From PALSA-243 sp049522755 (GTDB lineage Bacteria > Acidobacteriota > Terriglobia > Bryobacterales > Bryobacteraceae): 44,388 nt of DNA. Shown here piece by piece: positions 1-10,100 of the stretch. The position numbers were made by a program, and so were the translations under genes. Each line of letters opens with the position of its first letter. Positions within the stretch are counted from its first letter, which is position 1. The notes beneath the pieces were generated by a model. It was not told the origin of the DNA. It was given only the letters and a program-made list of their open reading frames with translations, and ran no database searches. The stretch spans positions 1-44,388 of the forward strand of contig JBEKNN010000034.1 of assembly GCA_049522755.1 (NCBI GenBank). Direction: 5' to 3'.

Positions 1-2
1 TT

Positions 3-2144
3 CACGACAGTTATATCCTCTCGCCGAGCGTCGTGAATCAGTTGAGTCTCTCCTACAGCCGGTTATGGATACCTCTCGGGAGTGATTCGGCCGCCGGCGA
101 TTATCCCATGAAGGCGGGCCTCACCGGCCTTCCGCCCGGACTGGGCGCCACGGCGCTCCCCGACATGAATTTCAGCGGCAATAACGCTCCTGTCTCCTGG
201 GCGGGCACTAACTCCCATGTCTATAACGAGGCTCAGAACACTCTTGATGTTCAGGACAACATACTCTGGACCAAAGGCAAGCACAACCTTACGTTCGGCT
301 TCCAGTTTCAGGCTCTCCAAGACAACGAAACTTTCTCGGAATACGCCAGTTTCAACTTCAGTAACAACGAAACCGCGCAGTTCAGCCCCACCGGAACCCT
401 GATGAGTACCACCGGCCTCGCCTACGCCAGTTATCTGCTCGGCGCCGTCGACAGCGCCGGCGCGCCCCAGTATGACGTGACCGAAACCGGTGGGCGTTAT
501 AAGACTTATGCTTTCTATGCTCAGGACGATTACAAAGTAAGTTCGCGCCTCACTCTGAACCTGGGTCTGAGGGAGAATATCTGGAGCCCGTTTAACGAAG
601 TGAACAACGTGATGTCGTTCTTTAATCCGACGCTGCCCAATCCGCTGGCGGGCAACATTCCGGGCGCGCTGCAATTCGCGGGCCATGGCACGGACAGTTG
701 CGATTGCTCGACCCCGGTCAAGCAGCACAATCTGAATCTGGCGCCGCGCATCGGCGCCGCTTACCGGATCGACGACAAGACTGTTATCAGAGCCGGATAC
801 GGCATCTTCTACGCACACGCCGGCGGCGTGGGCGGACGCACCGACGGACGCCAGGGACTGAGCCAGATTGGTTACACTTCAAGCAACAGCTTCAGCAGCG
901 TCGTCACCGGACAGCCCGCATTTTACTGGAACACCGGCTTTCCCGCGAACCCGCTTCCGCCGCCGTTCTTCAACCCCAGCTACGGCATCGGCTACATCCC
1001 CGCCGCAGTGGGCGCTTCCATCGGCGCAGGACCGAGCACGGGCCAGAGCTTGTCGTATGGCGATCCCAATTACGGCGGCAAGGCTCCGTATTACGAAGAC
1101 TGGAGTGTCAATATCCAGCATACGTTTACGCACAATCTGGTGTTAAGCGTCGCTTATAGCGCCAGCGCCGGTCACTGGCTGCCCGGAGCCGCCGTCGCCG
1201 GACCGTTCACCGACCAGATCCCCTTACAGTATCTTCCGCTCGGGGCGCTGCTTGGGTCGACCTTGACTCCGGCCACGCTCGCCCAAGCCCAGGCTATGTT
1301 CCCGAATTTCCAGATTCCGTTCCCGAACTTCACGGGGACCATCGGCCAGGCTCTGAAGCCTTTCCCGCAATACAGCGGCCTTTCCGACCCGTGGCTCGAT
1401 GTTGGGAATTCGACCTATAACTCGCTCCAAGTCTCACTCAACCACCGATTTGCCAATGGTCTTTCAGCCATGGTGAATTACACCTTCAGTAAGGAGTTAG
1501 ACGATTTGGTGGGCGTTCGCGATCCGAACGCGGATTACCTGGAGAAAGGGCCCGGCACAATCGACCACCCTCACGTTGCCGCCGCCACAGTAGTCTACCA
1601 GTTGCCTTTCGGAGGCACTCACCACTTGACTCCCGGGAACAAAGCGCTGAGCTACGCGATTAGCAACTGGCAAATCTCCGGAATTTTCACCTTCACCAGC
1701 GGAGCGCCCTTGTCAATCACCGGCACTTGCACCGGCGGCGGTATTATCGACGCATCGTGTTATCCAAATTACAACCCAAGCTTCTCGGGAAGCGTTCAGC
1801 AGAATGGCTCAATCGGGAGCGGCGGCGCGAATGTCGCCACCACGCCTTACCTCAATAAGGCGGCCTTTATCGACCCGCTGCCTTACACCTGGGGCGACAT
1901 TCCGCGGGCAGCTCCGCTTGGGCTGTTTGCGCCTCACGTCGCGGATCTGGATGTCAGTGTGCGCCGCGAGTTTCCGATCCGCGAGCGGGTGAGACTGGCA
2001 TTCCAGGCGGATGCATTCAACGTCAACAATGCCGTGCATTTCGCGGCTCCGGGAACAGCTATCGATTCCGCGAGTTTTGGTATTTACTCGTCCATGGCGA
2101 ATCAGCCGCGGAAACTACAGTTCAGCGCAAGACTGTCATTTTAG
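3..2144 (+). CDS. TonB-dependent receptor, Oar-like, C-terminal part (5' end outside window)
   Basis: The reading frame is open from the first bases of the window, so the true start lies upstream; 713 residues are visible. The sequence is beta-barrel-like, with alternating aromatic and polar strands such as YAFYAQDDYKV and LTLNLGLREN, the block NLAPRIGAAYRIDDKTVIRAGYGIFY, a VNYTFSKELDD strand, and a barrel end with FQADAFNVNNAVHF. These are hallmarks of the very large Oar/CarboxypepD_reg-plug receptors that are abundant in Acidobacteriota, where they are assumed to take up large substrates across the outer membrane. The plug and the N-terminal carboxypeptidase-regulatory domain are not in view. 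The stop codon TAG (2142-2144) runs straight into a palindromic repeat. Family call is firm; substrate unknown. Confidence 0.9.
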   Translation, partial: HDSYILSPSVVNQLSLSYSRLWIPLGSDSAAGDYPMKAGLTGLPPGLGATALPDMNFSGNNAPVSWAGTNSHVYNEAQNTLDVQDNILWTKGKHNLTFGFQFQALQDNETFSEYASFNFSNNETAQFSPTGTLMSTTGLAYASYLLGAVDSAGAPQYDVTETGGRYKTYAFYAQDDYKVSSRLTLNLGLRENIWSPFNEVNNVMSFFNPTLPNPLAGNIPGALQFAGHGTDSCDCSTPVKQHNLNLAPRIGAAYRIDDKTVIRAGYGIFYAHAGGVGGRTDGRQGLSQIGYTSSNSFSSVVTGQPAFYWNTGFPANPLPPPFFNPSYGIGYIPAAVGASIGAGPSTGQSLSYGDPNYGGKAPYYEDWSVNIQHTFTHNLVLSVAYSASAGHWLPGAAVAGPFTDQIPLQYLPLGALLGSTLTPATLAQAQAMFPNFQIPFPNFTGTIGQALKPFPQYSGLSDPWLDVGNSTYNSLQVSLNHRFANGLSAMVNYTFSKELDDLVGVRDPNADYLEKGPGTIDHPHVAAATVVYQLPFGGTHHLTPGNKALSYAISNWQISGIFTFTSGAPLSITGTCTGGGIIDASCYPNYNPSFSGSVQQNGSIGSGGANVATTPYLNKAAFIDPLPYTWGDIPRAAPLGLFAPHVADLDVSVRREFPIRERVRLAFQADAFNVNNAVHFAAPGTAIDSASFGIYSSMANQPRKLQFSARLSF

Positions 2145-2219
2145 GTAACGCCGGCGGTCTTGCCGCCGGTTCTTTCATACGACCCTAAAAAGACCGGGCG
2201 GAAGACCGCCGACGCTACC
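2144..2219. repeat. Inverted pair of 27-bp palindromic repeats between convergent genes
   Basis: Positions 2144-2170 form a 27-bp element beginning GGTAACGCCGG and ending GCCGCCGGT. Positions 2193-2219 are a second copy in inverted orientation, matching at about 22 of 27 positions. The pair fills almost all the space between the receptor stop and the peptidase stop, so it could fold as one large hairpin and act as a bidirectional terminator. The left copy matches at 26 of 27 positions a copy that lies inside the nusA coding region at 27323-27349. Confidence 0.75.
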
Positions 2220-2223
2220 AGTT

Positions 2224-3909
2224 CTACCGCGCCGGCGCCGGCATCGCTTCTTTCGCGAACCGTGGAATCATCTGGTCCCGGTTCGCCACCTGCCACACTG
2301 CCGCCGCGACTTCGGCCGACGCCTCTTTCACGTCTTCCGGTATGATGCGCTCGTAAGTGTCTAGGTTGGTGTGGTGAGTCAGGCTGTTGTATTCGATTGG
2401 GTCCTGTTGGAACCCGATCCCCGGCAGGCCGGCGTTATTGAACGACGTGCTATCGGTTCCGCCAGTCATGCGGCTGGTCGTCGAGCTGACTCCGTATAAG
2501 CCCCAATCGGTGAACAGCGCGAAGACCCCGCGTAGCGTCGCCGCCGCTTCCGGCGGTCCGAAAATGCTGGCGCCGCGCAGCCGGCCGGTGCCCGTATCCA
2601 CGTTGAAGTAGCAATCCAGCTTGGCGAACTCGGGCTTGGGGTTTTCGGCCGTGCCGAAATGCTCTTTCACATAAGCGAGCGACCCCAGCAGCCCTTCTTC
2701 TTCACCCGACCACAGCGCCACGCGGACAGTGCGCCGCGGTTTCAGTCCCATCGACTGAATCAGCCGCGCGGCCTCCAGCATGATCGAAGAGCCGATGCCG
2801 TTATCCGTCGCGCCCGTCGCCGAATGCCACGAATCCAGGTGTCCACCCAGCATGACAATCTCATCGGCCTTGTCACTGCCCGGAATCTCGGCGACCACGT
2901 CGTAACTGGTCTTGCCCTCGGGATAAGTGTGATTAACAATGGTGAACTCAAGCTTCACATCGTCGCCATCGGCCAACAGGCGCTCAATGCGGCCGTAATC
3001 GTCGTTGCGCAAGACGACAGTCGGAATCGTGTTAGTGACATCGTAACCCGCGTGCGCCTGCGCCACTATGATTCCCATCGCGCGGGCCGCGTCGTTCATG
3101 CGCACCAGTGCGCCGCTCGCAATGAGCATCTTATCGATCTGGCTGGCCACTTGCTGAGCCGACAGCCGGCCGGTATCTCCCTGGCCGCCGCGGCCCCTGC
3201 CACCGCCGCCGCCGGCGCCGCCACGGCCCCTGCCGCCGCCATTGGGGTTCTCGTATTGCGCCTTCACCTGATCGTCCGGCCGCCGCTTCTGCGGCTCGTT
3301 GAAATCCACCGGAATCACCGCCGCCTTGCCCACCATCACGATCTTGCCGCGGACCTTGTCTTGAGTCGCCGCGATCCAGGCATCCATCTCGGCTTGGGTC
3401 GGACCCTCGAACTGCGCTCCGCCGCCACGCCCGCCGCGGCCGCCACGTCCGGCGCGACCGCCCCCGGCAGCGGCGGCGTCATCGGCATTGGGCGGCGGGA
3501 CCGGCGGTCCGTGCGGAGCCTCAATCTGGACGGCCGACCCGGTGACCGTGCCATTCGTCGACGGCGTCCACCCCAGCACTTCGAATTTCAGGTTCTCGTG
3601 CACCGGTGCATTGATGAATCCCCAGGCGCGTTCGTTGAGCCATCCCGCGCGATTGAAATCCCACTTCTCTTTGTGCGCATTCTTCATTCCCCACCGCGTG
3701 GTTTCGGCGATTACCCAATCGACGGCCGCCTCGTGATTCGGCGTGCCGGTCACGCGTGGGCCGTAACGGTCGGCCAGCATGTGGATCGTGTGCATGATCT
3801 GCGAATGCTCCAGTTCTTCGCTACGGATTTTCGCAGTGGTGGCTTCATCCACCTTATCCTGCGCCAGGAGCACGCAAGTCACCGCAAGGGCAAGGGACAG
3901 CTTCTTCAT
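2224..3909 (-). CDS. Secreted M28-family zinc aminopeptidase
   Basis: A 561-residue protein starting at MKKLSLALAVTCVLLAQ, a short signal peptide; the frame is open further upstream but that stretch has no such start. The M28 catalytic domain occupies about 340-545. Zn ligands and catalytic residues are visible as GGHLDSW (H357), ATDNGIG (D369), WSGEEEG (E403/E404), FNVDTG (D438) and THHTNLDTYE (probably H513). The region 110-330, a PA-domain-like insertion, is interrupted by two Gly/Arg-rich low-complexity linkers at about 149-164 and 224-243. It probably acts in the periplasm or outside the cell on peptides. It converges on the receptor gene across the palindromic pair. Confidence 0.88.
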   Translation of the reverse strand: MKKLSLALAVTCVLLAQDKVDEATTAKIRSEELEHSQIMHTIHMLADRYGPRVTGTPNHEAAVDWVIAETTRWGMKNAHKEKWDFNRAGWLNERAWGFINAPVHENLKFEVLGWTPSTNGTVTGSAVQIEAPHGPPVPPPNADDAAAAGGGRAGRGGRGGRGGGAQFEGPTQAEMDAWIAATQDKVRGKIVMVGKAAVIPVDFNEPQKRRPDDQVKAQYENPNGGGRGRGGAGGGGGRGRGGQGDTGRLSAQQVASQIDKMLIASGALVRMNDAARAMGIIVAQAHAGYDVTNTIPTVVLRNDDYGRIERLLADGDDVKLEFTIVNHTYPEGKTSYDVVAEIPGSDKADEIVMLGGHLDSWHSATGATDNGIGSSIMLEAARLIQSMGLKPRRTVRVALWSGEEEGLLGSLAYVKEHFGTAENPKPEFAKLDCYFNVDTGTGRLRGASIFGPPEAAATLRGVFALFTDWGLYGVSSTTSRMTGGTDSTSFNNAGLPGIGFQQDPIEYNSLTHHTNLDTYERIIPEDVKEASAEVAAAVWQVANRDQMIPRFAKEAMPAPAR

Positions 3910-4076
3910 AATCGAACAGGATATACCAAATCGCCGTCCAAGGCATGAAAAAGGGCCGGCCGGATTCGAAGTGATCTGCTGTTGTTCGGTTTGAAAAGTA
4001 AGACTTGCCGCGGCTACGTGTGACACATTGTCCGGCAGCAGCAGTCCGAAGATAGTTACAGCGCTAATTCGGCGGC

Positions 4077-4224
4077 TCATGCGGTGAAATCTAACACAGG
4101 CCGATTGAGAGAGCCGCCCGACGCCTTCCGGATCGCTGCCTTCGTGCCGGTAAAGCCGGCCATGAGCGCCACGAACCGCGGCCGGACTCAAAACGCCTTC
4201 GATCTCCTGCGGGTTGAAATCCAC
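4077..4224 (-). pseudogene. Possible small frameshifted gene downstream of the HAD phosphatase
   Basis: A strong Shine-Dalgarno AGGAGG (4230-4235) overlaps the HAD stop codon and sits 5 nt before a GTG (4222-4224), followed by a coding-like start DFNPQEIEGVLSPAAV. After about 18 codons a one-base frame change gives LMAGFTGTKAAIRKASGG and then NRPVLDFTA with a stop at 4077-4079. Together this would be a protein of about 50 residues, broken by one frameshift. I do not recognise it. The rest of the 3910-4076 stretch upstream of the M28 start shows nothing I can name. The reading may be coincidental. Confidence 0.3.
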
Positions 4225-4233
4225 TCACGCCTC

Positions 4234-4995
4234 CTACCCGCGATCCGCGCCATCCGATAGACAAGCGATGACTGCCTCCACAACCCGCTTAGTCTCATGC
4301 GGCCCTCGAACGCAGATGGAAACCACGCCGGCTTGTTCCGCGGGATAATCGTTCCCTCCCGGAAAAATGGCATCGCCAATGAAAATCATCTCCTTCAGTG
4401 AAATGCCAAGAACGTCTCTTAGTTTTCCAATCCCGTAAGCCTTGTCTATGCCAGGCTTAGTGACATCAATCGACGTGGCGCCGCCCATACGGACGGAAAA
4501 CTCGGGAATCAGCTTATCGACGATCGCTTTGATCTTTTTTCGCTTGGCGAAATCGGGGTCCCATTTCTCTTTTTGCTCTAAGGGGGCCTGCTGGCCCAAA
4601 GCGGAAAAGGTGATCTGGCTTCCCCGATCTTCAATTACCTCGCCCCACACCTTCTCCACCTGGAACTCCGCCTCTGCCACGGCCTTCTTTAGCGAAGCGC
4701 CGATCTTCGCTTTTTCGTCCGGCGTGAAATCTTCCGAGTAGAGTTTTTTCCATTCCCCTGTATAACTGAAGAACTTTGTTCCGCAAGTAGGAAGCAGAGA
4801 GAGGTTCGCGAGGCTTTGGTCAGGTGGAAGGAAGCGGAGTACCTGTTCTTCGAACTGCCGCCAATCGCCTCCGGAAATTACGGCTACTTTGACAATCCCG
4901 AGCAAGTCATGCAACAGCCGCGACATCTCGGCATCGAGTGGCGACTTACTTTCGGCAAGCGTACCATCCAGATCGAACACAATGAGCTTTTTCAT
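4234..4995 (-). CDS. HAD-superfamily phosphatase, phosphomannomutase-like (HAD-IIB)
   Basis: A 253-residue protein starting MKKLIVFDLDGTLAES, which is HAD motif I with nucleophile D8 and D10. VAVISGGDW is motif II. The motif III/IV region reads MIFIGDAIFPGGNDYP, close to the GD...GGND motif of HAD-IIB enzymes and of eukaryotic-type phosphomannomutases. The middle cap contains ITFSALGQQAP. The start was chosen at the methionine directly before KKLIVFD; an upstream start would add 18 unlikely residues. It probably hydrolyses or isomerises a sugar phosphate in the cytoplasm. It is divergent from the alpha/beta hydrolase at 5175. The exact substrate cannot be told. Confidence 0.8.
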   Translation of the reverse strand: MKKLIVFDLDGTLAESKSPLDAEMSRLLHDLLGIVKVAVISGGDWRQFEEQVLRFLPPDQSLANLSLLPTCGTKFFSYTGEWKKLYSEDFTPDEKAKIGASLKKAVAEAEFQVEKVWGEVIEDRGSQITFSALGQQAPLEQKEKWDPDFAKRKKIKAIVDKLIPEFSVRMGGATSIDVTKPGIDKAYGIGKLRDVLGISLKEMIFIGDAIFPGGNDYPAEQAGVVSICVRGPHETKRVVEAVIACLSDGADRG

Positions 4996-5174
4996 TCCGG
5001 TATCGCGATTTCCAGCACAGTCACTGTACCACGCGGCCGGAATGTACACGCTCCGGTAACCGGCACGCGCGGATCACGCAAAATACAGCCCCTCAAATTT
5101 TCAGTAACTACCCCTTGACGCGAGCATCCCAGGGGCAGACACTGATCTGCATGGTGTGTTCCCCGTTTCCGATC

Positions 5175-6032
5175 ATGCGCTGGCGGTTAATTGCAGCCGC
5201 CCTGGTAGTCTCCGGCACTCTTTGGACTGCCGACAACGAGCGTCCTAAGGCCGATAAGGCCGGCGGCGTGAAGACTGTTGACAAGTCGTCCGTCAACTAC
5301 AACATCCCCCTGTGGGCGGAAGGCAAAGTGCCGCTCGCCTTAGGCGACGGACCCTTGGACAGCCCGTTCCTCACGGTCTTCCTTCCCCCGGAAGGCAAGC
5401 GGAACGGCGGTTCGGTGATCGTCGCGCCCGGAGGCTCCAACATCATGTTGATGTATGGCGTCGAAGGACTCGATGTCGCCGAGCGCTACAACAGCTGGGG
5501 AGTAACGGCCTTCGTCCTGACCTACCGGCTATCGCCGCGCTACGGCGAGAACGTGCGCGTGATGGAAGGCAAGCGAGCGGTGCAACTGGTTCGCTCGCGC
5601 GCCGCCGAATTCAAACTGGATCCGAATCGGGTCGGCTACATTGGATTCTCCGCCGGTTCCAACACGGCGCGCAGCGTAGTGGGAACGTCCGGGCCCGGCG
5701 ACCCCAACGCGGCCGACCCCATCGACCGCCTGAGTTCTCGGCCGGATTATCTGGTCTTGGTATACGGTGTGGGAAGGGCTTCGCCGGGTGAATCCCTCAA
5801 GAACTTTCCGCCGACCTTCTTAGTCTCAGCGGCGGCCGATACGGGGCCGGCGCTCGGTAACGCGCAACTGTTCATGGACCTGGTGCGCGCTGGAGCCACG
5901 GCTGAGATTCATGTCTATCAGAAGGGCCGCCACGGGTTCGGGAGCGGCTTCGGAAGTCCGGAATTCTCCGACTGGATGGGCCGCCTGGAACTGTTCCTCA
6001 AGCTGGACGGTTTCCTTCCGGGGAGTAACTAA
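5175..6032 (+). CDS. Secreted alpha/beta-hydrolase (esterase/acetyl xylan esterase-like)
   Basis: A 285-residue protein from MRWRLIAAALVVSGTLWTAD, a signal peptide; the frame opens 60 bp earlier but those residues are not signal-like. VIVAPGGSN is the oxyanion-hole region, YIGFSAGSN holds the GxSxG nucleophile elbow, LVSAAADTG the acid region, and KGRHGFGSG the catalytic histidine. The order and spacing fit the BD-FAE/dienelactone-type esterases used on plant polysaccharides. The stop codon is 1 bp before the start of the next gene, so the two are likely cotranscribed. The substrate is an inference from family context. Confidence 0.8.
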   Translation: MRWRLIAAALVVSGTLWTADNERPKADKAGGVKTVDKSSVNYNIPLWAEGKVPLALGDGPLDSPFLTVFLPPEGKRNGGSVIVAPGGSNIMLMYGVEGLDVAERYNSWGVTAFVLTYRLSPRYGENVRVMEGKRAVQLVRSRAAEFKLDPNRVGYIGFSAGSNTARSVVGTSGPGDPNAADPIDRLSSRPDYLVLVYGVGRASPGESLKNFPPTFLVSAAADTGPALGNAQLFMDLVRAGATAEIHVYQKGRHGFGSGFGSPEFSDWMGRLELFLKLDGFLPGSN

Positions 6033-6033
6033 T

Positions 6034-6945
6034 ATGCCGATTAATATGCATATTAATCGGCGACGTCTCGCACTAACCGGCGTAGCGCTCTTGCTGGCCG
6101 CGCTGGCCCTCGCATCGGGCCCCGGCGCGGGGTCTCCTCGCGTGGTGAATGACGGTCATGGCGATTATGTCTTCGTGCCGGCAGGTGCGTTTCACATGGG
6201 CGACAACTTCGGCGATGGCGATCCGCGCGAGCGGCCTGTACACGTGGTGGAGCTCGACGCATTCTATATCGCCAAATATGAGATGACCAACGGCGAGTGG
6301 AAGAAGTTCCGCGAGGATGCCGGCTATGACGATGTCAAGTTTTGGCCAGGCGCCAGAGTGACTCCGAAAGACCAGGTACCCTACTGGAACGATGGGCGCA
6401 ATCATGGAGGCGGAACGCCCGATAGCGACGGCTATCCCGTGCTGGGCGTGAATTGGGATTCGGCGGTGGCCTACTGCAACTGGCTCAGCGCCAAGACGGG
6501 CAAGAAATATCGGCTGCCTACCGAAGCCGAATGGGAAAAGGCCGCGCGTGGCACGGACCAGCGACGGTATCCATGGGGAAATTCCATCGACCGCTCCTAC
6601 GCGAATTATGTCGGCGCGCAGAGCTTCGATACGGGAAGTCTGGTTGGATTCTATGACGGCAGCGCGCACGGCGCCTTGCAAACGCACAATAACGCATCGC
6701 CTTACGGCGCACTCGATATGGCCGGCAACGTAATGGAATGGTGCTCGGATTGGTACAGCCGCGATTACTACTCGGTCTCACCGCGGAAGAATCCGAAGGG
6801 CCCGGCAGAGGGTGCGTACCGTGTGATGCGCGGCGGAACGTTTTTCATGGAGCCGTTCGAGCTGCGGTCTTACGCGCGAACCGCTGCCTGGCCTTCGTTT
6901 CAAGGCCACAGAATGGTGGGGTTCAGGGCGGTAAGGGAGCCATGA
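6034..6945 (+). CDS. SUMF1/FGE-fold protein with signal peptide
   Basis: A 303-residue protein with an N-terminal MPINMHINRRR then a hydrophobic segment (LALTGVALLLAALALAS). The FGE-sulfatase domain is clear: FVPAGAFHMGD, YEMTNGEW, RLPTEAEWEKAARG, YPWGN, YGALDMAGNVMEWCSDWY and RVMRGGTFF. In true formylglycine-generating enzymes the RGGSF block is followed by the paired catalytic cysteines; here the equivalent stretch reads MEPFELRSYAR and has none. So it probably is not a sulfatase activator but one of the many extracytoplasmic SUMF1-fold proteins. An alternative start is the second ATG at 6046. A perfect palindrome covers the start region (6036-6061). Confidence 0.85.
   Translation: MPINMHINRRRLALTGVALLLAALALASGPGAGSPRVVNDGHGDYVFVPAGAFHMGDNFGDGDPRERPVHVVELDAFYIAKYEMTNGEWKKFREDAGYDDVKFWPGARVTPKDQVPYWNDGRNHGGGTPDSDGYPVLGVNWDSAVAYCNWLSAKTGKKYRLPTEAEWEKAARGTDQRRYPWGNSIDRSYANYVGAQSFDTGSLVGFYDGSAHGALQTHNNASPYGALDMAGNVMEWCSDWYSRDYYSVSPRKNPKGPAEGAYRVMRGGTFFMEPFELRSYARTAAWPSFQGHRMVGFRAVREP
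6036..6061. promoter_or_regulatory. Perfect 26-bp palindrome over the translation start of the SUMF1-like gene
   Basis: Each 13-nt half-site begins GCCGATTAATATG and its exact reverse complement follows with no spacer. It begins at the G of the ATG (6034-6036) and runs through codon 10, so it also encodes PINMHINR. It is AT-rich against GC-rich surroundings and contains a central ATGCAT. It could be a repressor operator or, as RNA, a hairpin that hides the start codon. No regulator gene is adjacent. Confidence 0.5.
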
Positions 6946-7096
6946 TAGTAGGAGTTGCCTCCGGGGGCATCCCGCACAAGCGCCCCTGAGCCCGACTCAC
7001 GGCGAACGTGCCCAACGGTTTGCCGCCATCAAGTCGCACCTGGGTCCGCGACATCGACCCGCTGCCGGATGATATGCTCGTAATACCTTGGCTGAT

Positions 7097-9955
<2,859 letters not shown>

Positions 9956-9974
9956 CTGAAAAAAGACAAACTGG

Positions 9975-10051
9975 CCGCGGATGAACGCAGATGAACACGG
10001 ATAAAACACGACCTAATTCTTATCGGCGTTTATCTGTGTTTATCGGCGGCC
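9975..10051. repeat. Long imperfect palindrome between the PSD1 and DUF1501 genes
   Basis: The left arm at 9975-10006 begins CCGCGGATGAACGCAGATGA and the right arm ends TTATCGGCGG at 10020-10051. Over 30 paired positions about 24 match. The arms are themselves built from short repeats (GATGAACGCA / GATGAACACG). Similar long palindromes are, to my knowledge, scattered between genes in several unrelated phyla. It could form a cruciform, or an mRNA hairpin between the two genes that gives them different expression levels. Confidence 0.65.
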
Positions 10052-10100
10052 CAAGATTTTGATTTTTCGGCCAGGCTCTTAGGCTTAGGAGGCATTAGAC

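Noticed and set aside
2659..3948. A plus-strand frame of ~430 codons opposite the M28 gene
   Set aside because: It mirrors the catalytic motifs of the peptidase on the other strand and begins and ends without ribosome-binding sites.
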